Position numbers and translations under genes: made by a program. A DNA stretch of 64,000 nt from Diplosphaera chodatii. Lineage: Eukaryota > Chlorophyta > Trebouxiophyceae > Prasiolales > Stichococcaceae. Shown in pieces: positions 1 to 12,959 of this stretch (positions are counted from its first letter, which is position 1; every line of letters starts with the position of its first letter). The notes beneath the pieces were generated by a model that ran no database searches, was not told the origin of the DNA, and saw only the letters and a list, made by a program, of their open reading frames with translations. Location of the stretch: assembly GCA_032358165.1 (NCBI GenBank), contig JAALGY010000052.1, positions 1,550,001-1,614,000 of the forward strand, in the 5' to 3' direction.

Positions 1-3000
1 AAGGCACGTGCTGAACCTGACCGGGGGTCCGCTGCCAGTACTGTTTCATGTCCAAACCCTGCGGAACTTGAAGTGGTGTGCACTGGAGCGTCAAGCAGGC
101 GTGCCCTAAGGAACAAACGATGTGCAGGTGCTGATGGCAACAGAGCTGAAGCGGACGGACAGTATGCTCAGCCCGCAGCTCTTTCATTTCGATGACCATT
201 TTGAGTTTGAGGAGATCATTGGGCGTTCCCACATGAGCGAGGTGAGTGACGCTTGCTGGTGGCATACATCTGGCTCAAGCTCAATGGTTCGGATGGGATG
301 CCTTCGGATGGGATGCCTGCATATAAGATCGCATGAACGATCTCTTTATGCATCTGTGCAGGTGTTCCGTGTTCGGCACAAGATCAGCGGGGAGCCATTT
401 GCTGTAAAGCGGTCTCGCCGGAAGTTTGCCTCCCGCGCGCACCGCAGGAGGTGATCCAAGTAGTGTTACTTCTCAGGCGGAACACAAGGCTGTGGGATCC
501 ACATGGACCGAGCTCTGCTGTGCGACTTTCGTCTCAGATGCTTGACTGTCATGGCCTCGCCTGCTACGCAGGTGCCTGCACGAGATCCAGGCGGTGGCGG
601 GGCTGCCACGGCACCCCAATGTGGTGGGGCAATACCGCGCCTGGCAGCAGGGCGGCCACTTCTACATCCAGATGGACCTGTGCTCCGGCGGCTCGCTGTC
701 AGAGCTGCTGCGGCAGGTGCGCGCTGGGCATGATGTCGGGGCGCATTGGTGTCAGCAGGGCTGTGCCTCCCTGAAGAGGTGTGACCTGGGAGCATATGGT
801 CGCCGGCCAGCATGCACTGCCCAGCGGCCCTTGAGAGGCTTATGCCTGCTGCAGACGGAGGCTGATGGGAAGGCTGGGGTGGGTGAGCCGGCGGCGTGGC
901 AGGTGGCGGCGGAGGTGGCGGCGGGGCTGGCCTTCCTGCATGCCGCCGGCGTGCTGCACCTGGATGTCAAGCCTGGGAACGTGTTTGCCGACGGCGCCGG
1001 CAATCTGAAGCTGGGCGACTTTGGGCTGGCGGTGCTGCGCCATCAGTGGGTGAGTGGCGCGCAAGTGCTGGCACACGCGCCTGCTGATGCAGGTGTTGTG
1101 CATGTAGCACACGCTCAGGCAGCTCCACACCCAGTCGTACCCAGAATGACATTCATGCTAGCACTGCCCTGCTGTAATATGGCCCTCTCCATCGTGTGAA
1201 CAATGCTTCTGTCCGCAGCCAGTGTGCATGACATATGGCGTGACGCCCACAGGAGTGGGAGGAGGGGGATGGCAACTACGTGGCCCCTGAGCTCCTGGCT
1301 GCCAACACCGAGGCATCTCCTGCAGCCGACGTGTTCTCCCTTGGTGCGTGTCTACAAGCGACGTGCGCTCTGTTTCGAGGAAACCGGCTACTAGGTTGTC
1401 TCAAGGCAGACTCATGACGAAGCACCTCCGCGGTTGCATGCGAATTGGTACAAGCTGAATCTGCAGGGGCGACGCTGTACGAGTGCATTGCTGGGAAGGA
1501 ACTGCCGCGCGATGTCCCACTGGAGGCGGCTCTGAGCCGTCTGGACATATCTTTGCAGCTGCGGCACCTAATGGCAGCGCTGCTGCAGCCCGACCCTGCG
1601 GCACGGCCGACTGCCCAGGTCTGTATGCTGCATCAAAGCAAGCTTGCTGAGCAGTGTACAGGATGGCAGAGGACACCGGCGGCATGCCAAGACCAGGACC
1701 TCATGTGTGCCACAGGCAGTGGCACAGCAGGCAGCGAACGCGCTGGCAGCCATTGGGGCTGGCACCAGAGGTACAGCCGACAGCAGCACAGCAGGGGATG
1801 CAGCAACCGTGACACCAGATGCGCCGCTGCCACCGCTGGGCCAGCACATCCCACTGCACTCGCCAATCGCCGGGCTGCTGGTGCAGCGGCGGCGGGCGCT
1901 GACCCCTCTGACGGATGACAGCATGGCAGGTGATCCGTTCACGGCAATCTCACGGTCTGACGGTCACTGATGCCACGCAGATGTCACTGTTGCTGTTGCA
2001 GGGTATGACAGTGTAGGCACACAGCACTGTGGCAGTCAGCAAAACGCTATCTGGCTTGCTGCATGCAGACTCGACACCCAAGTCTGACCGGCTGACGCCC
2101 TTCAGCATGGCATCAACGGCCACGCCTCCCACGCCGGCGCGCAGCCGCCACCCGCCCCCAGGTGCGCCTGGCTGTTCCAGCCATAAGTGCCTGCCTGACT
2201 GCTCTGAGCAGGGCAGAACCATGGGGCTCCTGGATCGCCCGAACAACCGGTAAACGGCATTTTTGACCCTGCACACAGACATGGCATCCCCAGCAACTCC
2301 TTGCCTGCGGCTGGCGCTGTTGGGGAGCGGCGGCGCCACAGGACTGTCGGATGGAGCCAGTCAACGTTTGAAGGGGACCGCAGACATGGCTGCGCTGCGG
2401 GGTCATGGTGCAAACATGGTGCCAGGCTCGCCAGCGGTGTTGGGCGTCTGGCCATCTTCAATGGCCCCGCTCAAGGTGAGCTTCAGCTGCTGCGACACAC
2501 CAGTCCCTATAGCATACATGCCGGTGTCATGGTGGTACAAGCAGCAGCTTCCCGTCCTTGCCAGCTGCTGATTGCTTGGAACTATCAGTTGGCAAACAGA
2601 ATGAAATTGAGGCGTTCTGCTGACGCGCACCAGGCACCACCCACACTGAGCGGCTGGCGGCTGGACCCGCACACGCAGCCAGGCTCCCCGGCTGCAGCTG
2701 CCAGTGTCAGCCCAATGGAGCGGTGGCCACGCCGCCGGTTCAGCTTTGGCGCCGCTCCCAACAGGTGACTGCCGCCTGCCCTTACACCTTAAAACATTCC
2801 TGTGGACATCGAGTCAATCCTGCTGTGCCTCGCTCTACGATCAGCCTGCCGATGCACCTTGTCATGTGTGCAGCCCCAGCAGCCCGGCGGACTTCTCACG
2901 GTCAGCAATGCCGGGGATTGACAGCAATGCAGAGGCAGCAGCGCCGTTGCCTTCCCGCATGTCCACACCAATACATGGAGGTGGACATCAGGACATGGGC

Positions 3001-3689
3001 GGTGCAGCCTCCGCTTGGCAGCAGAACAGCAGCACGCACAGGCACAACCCATTTTCCGCATCAGCACTGCATCAGGCAGAGGCGGTAGTGGACTTTGCAG
3101 CTGCCCAACCGCAGCCCACTGGCAGCCCGGACACTGCATCCCCCATGCTGCCAGACGAACCTCACGAAGCGGCGCCTCCCAACCCATTTGAGAGGTCCGT
3201 CCATCAAGCATTTGACAGGGTGGTCCTCATGTTCTGCACACCACTCTAGACACGGCACATCCTGGCGTGCCATCAATGTGCTTGTAATCTTTGGTGGCAT
3301 AACACCATTACAGCACACTAGTCAGCCTGCTGACTGACATCATGCTGCAGGTTGAGTGGCGGGGCGCCACGCACGCCAGGCAGCAGCAGGCGCCCCGGGT
3401 CAGTCGGGGTCAAGCGGCGGCTGATGCGCACCTCAGGTGGGGATCATCGCATCTGCTTGGGACCATTGATATAGAGCGCTGGCCGGCAGAGCTTCCAATG
3501 TGGTCTCAAAGCACTGTGTCCATGCTGAGGGGTGCTCATGCCCCTTTTGGCCCACTACTGCCTGCAGGCGAGGTGCGGAGGCCAGCCCATGCAGCGCTGC
3601 ACGAGTGGGCGACCCAGACTCACGAAGAGGAGGGCGCTGCACAGGCTGCTGATGGCGCTATGAACAGCTTCGGGAGCATGACTCTATGA
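1..3689 (+). CDS. WEE1: WEE1-type protein kinase, 5' end outside window
   Basis: WEE1 kinases phosphorylate the inhibitory tyrosine of cyclin-dependent kinases and delay mitosis. Visible exons: 1-72, 128-241, 362-450, 572-716, 855-1049, 1253-1343, 1467-1618, 1716-1929, then further exons to a stop at 3689. The glycine loop (IGRSHMSEV), ATP-binding lysine (AVKRS), HPNVV, the catalytic loop HLDVKPGN, GDFGLA and the family-typical EEGDGNYVAPELL are all present and join in phase. The second loop glycine is Ser, which is unusual. After the kinase domain comes a tail of several hundred residues rich in Ser, Pro, Ala and Gln with TP/SP sites (for example LTPFSMASTATPPTPAR); its exon joins are less certain. 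The first 72 bases read as an upstream exon, so the true start lies outside. Family assignment is firm; WEE1 versus MYT1 rests on the loop and EGDxxY signature. Confidence 0.85.
289..318 (+). repeat. Tandem duplication of a 15-base unit in a WEE1 intron
   Basis: The unit TCGGATGGGATGCCT occurs twice in a row inside the intron at 242-361. It has no coding meaning and may be polymorphic. Confidence 0.8.
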
Positions 3690-4382
3690 TGCGCAGCATG
3701 CCACTGGTTGCCCACTTCGAGTGTGACTAATCTGTATTGTACCGCGTGCATCGTCAAATCGTATGCAGCTGTTGCAGTTTGATCGGTGCATTGATCAGCA
3801 GTGTCGGACACGCATGGCTTATCAGGCAACTGCGCAAGCTCAATTTGACATTGTTTGCGGAAGGACTAAGCTTGTCATCAGTGCTCTCCACCAATTGGAC
3901 CAGACGCCATCCGCAGACTGGGCCGCCAGATAGGTTTGCAAGAATGGGTGGTCAAACAAGACGACACCACCATTTGCCGCAGCATCACCACACGGTGAAC
4001 TACTGTGCGTACCCTCGGCGCATTCACCTGTCTACGGACCGGCACTCTCTGAGGCATTCAGCAGCGGACCCGACGACACTGCTTTGCCAATGCGGAGGCA
4101 CATGCAGTGCTGCTGGTCATACAGTCGACATTCTCCTCCTCGTCATCATGTCACTGCTGACAATACCTGACATTATCAACTGATGTACTTTGCATGTTCC
4201 CAGCTTGTGTTCAAGGTGTCTTTCAAAGTTGATAGGGACTGCCAACCAGGGTCACATCTGCCAAGGTTGAACCTTGATGTCGTAGGCTGCTCACGGGTGC
4301 CGCTGGCCACCTCTGAACAGCCCTGCTCGCAGCAAGCGTTTTCCCTGCAAATGAAAGCATCTGCATCAAAGGCACATGCACC
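3690..4382. other. Gene-free interval between WEE1 and COA5
   Basis: No spliced frame with recognisable protein character was found on either strand. It should hold the WEE1 3' untranslated region and the COA5 promoter. I see no clear regulatory element. Confidence 0.5.
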
Positions 4383-4800
4383 ATGTCGAAGAGCTGCCAG
4401 GGCCTGCTGCAGGAGTTTGTGAGATGCCTGCTTAACAGCGACTGCGTGAAGGTGCAGCACTCGTTGTGAGCTACATAGCACGTTCTGCCAATACAGAGTG
4501 CACCAAGCAGCTTGCAGAAGCGTTTGCAGTGTCTGCACGTTGCACGTCGTGACGATCTCGTCGACGATGTGGCAGACCGCATGCCCGTCAGCACGTTGGC
4601 ATGCAAAGCCATGCATGCATGCAACACGTTCAATGTGTGTGCTTGGATGATCTGTGTATAACGCTCTGCAGGCTGGCAAGGACGTCAAGGAGTGTGCACA
4701 GACTGTCGAGGAGTGCCAGGGCCTGCGCACCGCATTCTTCCAGTGCAAGAAGGGCCAGACTGATCCCCGCTCTCGCATCCAGGGCCAGAAAGGGTACTGA
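4383..4800 (+). CDS. COA5: Cytochrome c oxidase assembly factor COA5/PET191, complete
   Basis: This is a twin CX9C protein of the mitochondrial intermembrane space needed for assembly of cytochrome c oxidase (complex IV). Two exons, 4383-4451 and 4672-4800, join in phase to give 65 residues, close to the usual 65-110. The start MSKSCQGLLQEFVRC contains the first CX9C motif; the second is CQGLRTAFFQC. The segment LLNSDCV and the end KKGQTDPRSRIQGQKGY match the family, whose members typically end in RGNKGY or a similar sequence. The start codon is the only ATG that preserves the N-terminal helix. It lies between WEE1 and ISE2 on the same strand, with 146 bases to the ISE2 start. Confidence 0.93.
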
Positions 4801-4946
4801 GCATCGGGTGCACAACCTGCACAGTCAGCAGCACTAGCAAGACGACAGCGCTGCCGTGCATGGCGTCCAGATGGCAGGCTCCCTCTCGCCCGGCATCCTG
4901 AGACGCAAGCCTGGCTCTCTGGCGGCTGGGTGTGCCGCTGAGGATC

Positions 4947-7900
4947 ATGTCGTTGCCAGGAATATTGCTGCCGCAACCTTGGCAGACGATGGGCCCGCTC
5001 CTGATTGGCCGTTCCTGCGGCTGTCACAGCACAGCAGCGCCAGTGCGGCGAAGGCCGATGCTGCTCAGCAGATGCATTGCAGATAGCACAGCTTCCAGCC
5101 GGCCCCACAGCCGCCCAGCATGTGCACTGCAGCACAGTGTGCCATGCAGCACACACCAGCCATGGGCGGCTGGACAGTGCTTCAGCACCCGCAGCAGGCA
5201 GCCAAGTCACGGTCTAGCAGTTGCCGCTGGCCGGCTGCACAGCTCTAGCCCTGCGTCTGAGAAGGACATTGCGGTCGTAAAGGAGTTGGCAGCGGCCATC
5301 AGCGGCCAGGACCACCTCGACGACGACTCTGATGAGGATTCGGACGATGAGGATGAGGACGACGATGATGTTGTCCTGCTGGACAGCATCAGCAGCGGGT
5401 GGGTTCAGCAATACGGTTATTTGCATTGCTGATTGTATGGCATATGGTGCTGCACTGCACACATTGCATTGAACGCTTGCCGGACGTACGTAGCAACCTC
5501 TGCTGGCAGGCGGGAGGGTCTTACAGAAGATGACTTGGAGGATGATGATGATGATGATGATGATCCTCTGGCAGACGCTGCTCGCCGTGCTGCTGAGGCT
5601 GCCACCGCTGCCATCCCCACCATCTCCAAAGAGGTGCAGTTCACAGCTTACCGTTGCTGCAGGCTTGAGCATTCACTGCTCAACATGGCAATGCAGCACG
5701 AGAGCGATGTTGCGGTCTGCAGGAGGCTCGCCTCGAGCTGGAGCGCCTCATTGCAGAGGGCAACCACGACATGTCGCTGCAGCAAGTGTGCGGGGCCTTC
5801 CCCTACACCCTTGATGCATTCCAGCAGCGCTCTGTGGAGTCGTTCCTGCAAGGTGACTACAGCGCTCAGTGACTGCAGATAGGCAGCTGCAAAGATGACG
5901 CAGTTGGTCCACACGAGCAGTTTGATCAGTTGCACGAACCTGATGGGCAGCAACAATGTACATCTGCAGGGCTGTCCGTGGTGGTGTCTGCGCCCACTGG
6001 CGCTGGCAAGACAGCAATTGCGGAGGCGGCCGCCATTGCAGTGCTGGCGCGCGGTCAGCGAGTCATCTACACCACGCCGCTCAAGGTGAACATGTGCAGA
6101 TGTCCACGTGCAAGCTGGCATCTTGATGCCCCAGAGCGGGAAGGACTAGTGAGGTGCTGCCTGCTCGCATATGCTATGCACAGCAGCACCTATACCCACT
6201 TTGGTGCTGTTGTTCGGCGCTCATCGCCTGGCGTGTGCATTGCAGGCACTCAGCAACCAGAAGCTAGCAGAGATGCGGCTGCGCTTTGGAGTGAATCGCG
6301 TCGGCCTGCAGACTGGCGATGGCTCCCTCAACATTGGTGAGGCTGTGCTGGCGCGACAGGCTGCGCTGGCGCGGATTTGCGCTCCCAGCGGCAAGGCGCA
6401 GCGCCAACTGCCTTCTGCAGTGCACAATCTAGTCTGGTCGTAGATCGTAGATCGTCGGAAGTACAAATGCTGGTTATGCTGCGGGCCATGCAGATTCTGA
6501 GGTGGTGGTCATGACCACCGAGATCCTGCGCAACATCATGTACCGGCAGGCCGACACGGAGCGCAACCCCGAGCGGGAGGACCGCCTCGCCACCGTCGGG
6601 CTGGTCGTCCTGGATGAGGTAGACTCAGCACTCGTGTTGCTGCTGTCTAGCGGCTGGACCCATGCTGGCTCTGCTGCTGTATCCAATATGTCTGGATCCA
6701 CTTGTGTCGACCAGATGTGTCGGCGAGCTAGCATGCCCCGACGCATGAGAGTAACACAGCTGCGGTTCCCCCCCCTCAACGTAGGTGCACTATTTGGGCG
6801 ACCCCGGGCGCGGCAGCGTGTGGGAGGAGACCATCATCAACTGCCCGCCGCACATCCGGCTGCTGGCGATGTCCGCCACCATCGCCAACGCTCATGACCT
6901 TGGCGGCTGGATCTCGCAGGCACGTCAATGTGTTTGGCAGGCGTGGGTAGCTGCTTGATGCCCGGATATGTCAGCCTACTGCTCTTCGTATGCACTCGCT
7001 GGACATGAGGCTCCATCAAAGCAGGTGCATGGCAAGTGCGAGACCATCACGACAAGGTGGCGTCCTGTGCCGCTCACCTGGCACTTCTGCTACAGGTGCG
7101 AGCCCTGCTGCAGGCACCCTTCTGTCCACGTTTTGCACGCACCCCATCAGCAGGCAGCCAGCAGAAGCAGATGAGTGTGCACCAAAGTTGTAACCTTGCT
7201 TCCGCATCCGCAGCAATGGCACCAAGACGAAGCTGGTGCGGCTGCTGAACAGCAAGGGCAAGGCCCTGAACCCGGCCCTACAGCCGCCGCCAGACCCCAA
7301 TGCTGAGTGGCGCCGCCTCGATGCTGAAGCGTCTGCCGGCAACCGGCGTAACCGCCGCAGGTATGCGTTCAGAGTTTGGATGGGCTTCCATGAGCCACTC
7401 GCATGTTGCATCGAGTGACACGTCTTGGTTGCAAAACGAATTCACACGCTTATGTGCTGATGGTCAGCTCACACCCGCTTGTTAATTGTCCTGCAGGAAC
7501 CGGGAGCTGAAGGCGTTGCTGGCAGGCATAGAGGATGAGGGCCCTGCCTCGGGGGCTGACAAGCGCGCGGAACCGCCGCTGCAAGAGGTGACGCTGCGCT
7601 GCCCTGTAGGAGCAGCGAGCATTGTCATTAGTGGTGCTTGGCTGCTCCTGTCCACGACTTCAGGCCCATGACGTCGCTGCCCTGCGCCTCTGCAGGTGGT
7701 AGAGGCACTTGCGCAGGAGGAGCTGCTGCCCGCCATCGTGTTCCTGTTCAGCCGCCGCGGTTGCGAGCAGGCGGTCTTCACGCTGCATGCAGCGGGCGTG
7801 GACCTCACAACCCATGTGAGTGTCGTAGCTCCCGCGTCATACGACTGCATGCTCTTCGTCAGGCTGTATCGGAAATCTGCATGATTCTGCCACCGGCTGA

Positions 7901-10900
7901 GATGTCGGTCATCATCATCAGACACGGTGGCGGCAGCTGACGATCTGCACGTGATGTGACAACGATGCAGGAGGAGAAGCGGGAGATCCTGGGGGCAGTG
8001 GCAGCGCTGCGGGCGGAGCAGCCGGAGGCGGTGCCGGAGCCCCTCGTGGCGGCGCTGCGGTATGGCCTGGCGGCGCACCACGCCGGCTGCCTGCCCGCCT
8101 GGAAGTCCCTCATCGAGCGATGCTTCCAAAGCGGTGAGGCGTACGTCTGATTGTAGGTTCGCACCTGACAGGGAGCTTCAGCCCCTGCTACATGGGGCAG
8201 ACACAAGCGGATTCGATAGATGTGAAACGATGAGGCCAGCAGAGCGCTTGTGCTCGAGCTGGTCACGGTGCTGTTGAGTTCAGCACGTCCAGCTGCTGAC
8301 ATGGTGAGTCAAGTTGAGTACTTGCGAGTGTTGCACGCCACCGCAGGGCTGCTGAAGGTGGTTGCGGCCACGGAGACGCTGGCAGCGGGTATCAACATGC
8401 CGGCGCGCACCACCGTGATTGCGTCGCTCAGCCACCGGCAAAACGCAGGCCACGTGCTGCTGAAGCACAATCAGCTGCTGCAGATGGCGGGCCGGGCCGG
8501 CCGCCGTGGATTCGACACTGCAGGTGCCATGGCCAATGCTTTCCTTGCGGGCATTTCTGGCTTCGAGCTATGCATGAGCATAAGGCATGTCTCATGCCAC
8601 TCCCACTGTGTGGAAGTCGTTGCAAGCACCTGCAGCTCGTCAATAACCCACGCAGGCATTGACTAGGTCGAGAGCACACTTGCTGACATCCGATGCCCCG
8701 CCCACAGGCCACTGCGTGATCCTGCACAGCCGCTTTGAGGGCGCCAGCGTGGCGGCCGACATCATCTCCGCCGGCCCGGAGCCGCTGACCAGCCAGTTTT
8801 CCGCAGGCTACGGCATGGTGCTCAACCTGCTGCACACGCGGTCACTGGACGAGGCCCGTGCGTTCCTGGAGCGCTCCTTCGGCAACTACATGGGTGCGTG
8901 TCATTTCCCCCGCCCCACGCTGCCTGGAGTGCACCCATCGGCGCCCTGCACACATGTCAGCAAGCGGAGGCAAACATCGCTACCAGGGTCCCGCCACTCT
9001 ATGAATGGGAATGCAACTTGGAACAGGCGGCGACGGGCATGCGCGGCGGTTGCGGGAGATCCAGCAGGTCGAGGCGCAGATTGCGGCGGTCAGCTCCGAG
9101 CGGGCGGCGCTCTCAGACGCCACCCAGGTGCGCTGTGCTCCAGTAGCCCTGGCACCAAAGTATCCACACCTGCAAGCTTGTTGCCCGAGATGTGAGGTCA
9201 CATCCCTCTCCACCGTAGAATGCCGAGGATATGGCGGCGTACACAAAGCTGCAGCAGCGGCTGACGGCGGAGCGGCGCGCGGTGGCGGTGCTGCGCACGG
9301 AGGCGCTGCGGGAGCGCACCGCCCGCACCGCCGCAGCCCTGGACGCGGCCGCCCTGCCCTGCCCCATCGGTGAGGCCCGGCTCTGGAGGTCAGGAAGGGA
9401 CCAGGCTGGCGTTGCCCTGGCACCATGTCTGGCGGACCGCTGGTGTGCGGGAGCAGCTGGACCTGCAATGGAGAGGCTGACCCGGCGTTTAAGGCTGGAG
9501 AAGACAAAGCCTGGGCGGTCCCCTGCTACGACGCCTGTGCCGTCAAGTTATTGCAGCTCCGCCGGTGTGAGGAAAAGTCCCGTGCTTTTTGCCGCAGGGG
9601 TGGACCTGGCGCCGGTTGCCGATGCACTGGAGGCGCCCGGGCCGCTGCTGCCGGCGGTGGCCCTGCGCCGCCTGGAGCCGCCCGCAGATGTGCTGCAGGC
9701 CACACCTGATGCGCCGCCCTACTACCTGTGCCTGTCGGCCGACAACAGGTGCATATTGACCTTTCGATCGCTTGAGCGGCTGGTCACCAGCTGTCACCCA
9801 GCATCAATCTTTGTCACTTCTTGTAGGCCCATGACATGAGAGAAGGGAACAGGTTCATCTCTTCGACCTGCCATGCTATACTGCTGGATGCAGGTTCATG
9901 CTAGTGACAGCAAAGCACATTGTCGGCGTGGGCGTTACCACTGACGTGGACGGCGCCTCCAGCAGCAGTCCGCAGGCAGCAGGGTCAGCCATGCACGAGG
10001 CATTTGTGAATGCCTATGCTGGAGCTGACGAGGCAGAGGGCGGCGGCCTCAGTACCGGCTGGCGCAGACAGGACAGCGCAACAGTGGCCAGCGCAGGGTC
10101 TGGCGGCGCTAGTGCTGCTGCAGACACTGCAGACGTCATTGTCAGCACCAGCAACGGCGCCTCCATAGGCGACGATGGCAGCAGCGAGGGCAGTGGCTTT
10201 GCAGCCGTTGATACTCGGGACAGCAATGGCAGCGGAGGCTTCAACGGCAGCATAGCAGCTGAAGATTTGGAGCTCGACAGCAGCAGCAGCAGCAGCGGCG
10301 GCAGCGGCGTCGGTGAGCTGGTCTCGCCGGCTGAGCTGGAGGCCCTGGTGGATGAGGCGGGGGCGGCGGCGTGGGGCGAGTGGGCGTCCCTCCCCGCAGG
10401 CGTCCAGACGGCCACAGGTGCGCTCAACAAGCTTGATATCCGTTCAAATGGTAGACCTACCGGCAAGTCCCCACGGTGGCCACCCACTTGTGGATGCAGG
10501 GCGAACGTAGCAGCCTCCCGGAAGCCTTACCTGTGCTGCCTTCACAGCACTTGTTGCAAGTTCGGCTGTCACACGATGTTACCCTTCATACATCGTGGTG
10601 CCTGCAGGTTCGAAGCAGAGCGGGGCAATCACGAAGCGGCTGCCGTCGCAGGACTGCGTCGTCCCCATCGAGGTGGACCCTGCCCTGGAGGAGGCGTTCA
10701 TCCTGCAGCGCAGCTCCGCCCGGCAGGTGCCGTGCTGCAGTTGCTTGTGGTTAAATCACCTGCTTTCTGAGCCCCTGCAACAAAGCGTGCTAGTCTCGCC
10801 TGATTCTGACATGACAGCAGGGCAAGCTCGCCCACATGTTTGCATGACCACCAAGAGGAGAGGCTTTTGTGCCGCTCATCTGACTCCAGTCACGATCGTA

Positions 10901-12416
10901 TGCTGGGCGTGCCCTTGAACGTGGCGCAGCAGCACGTGAGTGGAGCCGCCAGCACGCGACCGTGCAGCCGCTGCCCCGCAGGTGAAGCAGCAGCTGAAGG
11001 GGCTGCGGGGCAAGGCGGCGGCCAGGGAGGCGGACCGGCGGGGCCGCCGCCTGGACGCGCGCGCCGGGAAGCTGGAGAAGAAGCTGGAGGTCGCGCGGGA
11101 GGGCCTCGACAAGCAGCTGTCCGCCGGCTGGCGCACCTTCGAGGGGCTGCGCGACGTGCTCGGCGCGGCAGGTTTGCTCCCAAAATCGCCGAAACACGCA
11201 GCCACTGCCGCGCATGCCAGGACCCGGTGCGCACACCCCCTGCATCGGCGAGCTGAGCGATCAGCGGCAGGGCGAGGCAGGCTGCTCGCACGGGCACGAG
11301 CTCGGGCGCCACCGTGTCCTGTGGCGGGCGCAGGCGCGCTGAAGGAGGGCAGCCTGGAGGCGGGCCCCCTGGGCGAGGTCGCGCGCCAGCTGAACGGCAG
11401 CAACGAGCTGTGGCTGGCGCTCGCGCTCGCGGCGCCCGGCACCTCGGAGCTGCAGCCGCCGCAGCTGGCCGCCCTCGCCTGCGGCCTGGTCGCTGCCGAC
11501 GTGCGCGCCTGCGCACCCCCCTGCCTTGCAGCATGCAGTATGCAAAAGCGCTCACCGCATGCACTCCACTTCAGTGCTCTGTGGCAAGCCCGGGCAGCCC
11601 AGCGCTGACCTGACCGGGCTGCTGTCATGATGTGACGCAGGCGGTGTCGCGGCCGCAGCTGCGGTGCGCGTACGAGGCGTCGGCGCCGGTGTGGGAGGCG
11701 GCGGAGGCGCTGGAGGCGGACCGGGGGGCGCTGGCGGAGCTGCAGGCGCGCCACGGGGTGGACTGCCCCCTGGAGCTGGACCTGCGCCTGGCAGGTGTTG
11801 CGCGGGGGCCTGATGCTGGAAAGTGTCGGGGCGGCAGGGTTTGCTGAATCGGCGGGGTCGCCCTGCCAGCTGCAAGCCATGTTCCGCAAGCATGCAGCAA
11901 GTGGTGGTACCTAGATCTGCTGTGGTATGCTGCGCTGCAGGGCTGGTCGAGGCGTGGGCGGAGGGCGCTGGCTGGAGTGCCATCACCGGTGCGCAGTTGG
12001 ACAACCCCCACGGGTCATGTTGTGTATCGATGGTGCACTAGTGATGCGGGTCAGAAAGCTGTATGCGTGGTCCACACTGACGTGCACATGCTGAAATACG
12101 TACAGAGGACTGCAACCTGGACGACGGCGACATATCGCGCCTGCTGTCCCGCACCACCGACCTGCTGCGCCAGGTGCTGCTCCCGACGGCCCGAGGCCAG
12201 CCTGCCCGCCACGCCGCCACAGCGTCTGCATACCAGTGCTGTGACCACGCAGCGCCTTGCGCTGTGCCACAGTTCTGCAGCTGCTGGGTCTGATGCCTGG
12301 ACTCCTGATGTCCGCAGGCTGCGCACGTGCCGCAGCTGCTGCCGGAGCTGCGGGCCGCGGCCCGGAATGCCTTCAAGCGCATGGACCGCCCGCCCATCTC
12401 GGACTTGCTCCGCTGA
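4947..12416 (+). CDS. ISE2: ISE2-like chloroplast DEVH-box RNA helicase, complete
   Basis: ISE2 is a Ski2-type RNA helicase of the chloroplast, required in plants for plastid RNA processing and linked to plasmodesmata control. About 26 exons chain in phase: 4947-5398, 5510-5633, 5723-5852, 5970-6085, 6246-6336, 6494-6618 and so on to 12318-12416. The N terminus is basic and Ser/Ala-rich, as expected for a transit peptide, followed by Asp runs. Motifs: Walker A APTGAGKT, DEVH (split by the intron at 6619), AMSATIAN, ATETLAAGINMPART and QMAGRAGRRGFDTAG. The C-terminal half is the ISE2 type: coiled stretch VKQQLKGLRGKAAAREADR, then NELWLALAL and PQLAALACGLVAAD, ending PPISDLLR. The intron at 6920-7024 appears to start with GC. 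The exact start (4947 or 4989) is inferred. Confidence 0.93.
5541..5564 (+). repeat. (GAT)8 microsatellite in ISE2
   Basis: Eight GAT units code for an aspartate run in the acidic N-terminal region of ISE2. A second acidic run, also Asp-rich, lies at about 5316-5370. Length variation would keep the frame. Confidence 0.9.
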
Positions 12417-12959
12417 GCCGCGCAGCGCATGTGATTTGCCAGGCGACTGTGCAATGGGTTTGGCTTACCGACACCAAGCCAGACATCAGTACGAGAGGCT
12501 AAAACAAGGGGATTCCAGCAGGTTCAGCTGTCAAAACAGATGTTTGCAGGAGAGTTGGTGGTGTCTAACTTACAGAGTGGCTGTGCGAGTATGCTCTAGA
12601 TTCATTTGCAAAACTGTAGCCGGCAGGCTGAAGTCCTCAAACCCCCAAATGAACTGTCATGGAGGTATTAAGGCTGGCAGGAATCTGGCGAAACGGCCCC
12701 ACGACATTGTCGTCCCCCCTCACTGGCTGCACGCAGCGCAGCGCAGCAATCACAGAAACCAGTCGGTCGAAACACCTCACCTAACTGCTGCCTTTAAACA
12801 GGGGCAGCACCTCGACAACAGATCCCAAACAGAATGTCAGTGCTCTCTATCGTCAGTGTGTGACTGTAATCCTTGCGATCTTGACGCAGAGGCCGTGCGC
12901 TTCCTGCGCTCGCCGCAGGTCATGCGTGATCGCATCCGTGGTACGGTGTGAAAAGACGC
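12417..12959. other. Gene-free interval between convergent ISE2 and CAS
   Basis: ISE2 (+) and CAS (-) end facing each other. The interval should hold both 3' untranslated regions. The open frame crossing it on the plus strand has no protein-like composition and overlaps ISE2 exons in another frame. Confidence 0.55.

Noticed and set aside
4176..5210. 344-residue open frame on the minus strand
   Set aside because: It lies opposite both COA5 exons and the ISE2 first exon, which are well supported; no recognisable domain.
10014..10487. Minus-strand Ser/Pro/Leu-rich frame
   Set aside because: It is the antisense of a low-complexity ISE2 exon (9894-10417) that continues an established reading frame.
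10876..11889. 337-residue open frame on the minus strand
   Set aside because: It is the shadow of ISE2 C-terminal exons on the plus strand; composition is Arg/Ala/Pro-rich as expected from reversed GC-rich codons, with no family match.
11977..12951. 324-residue open frame on the plus strand
   Set aside because: It overlaps two ISE2 exons in the wrong frame and runs on into the intergenic region without protein-like composition.
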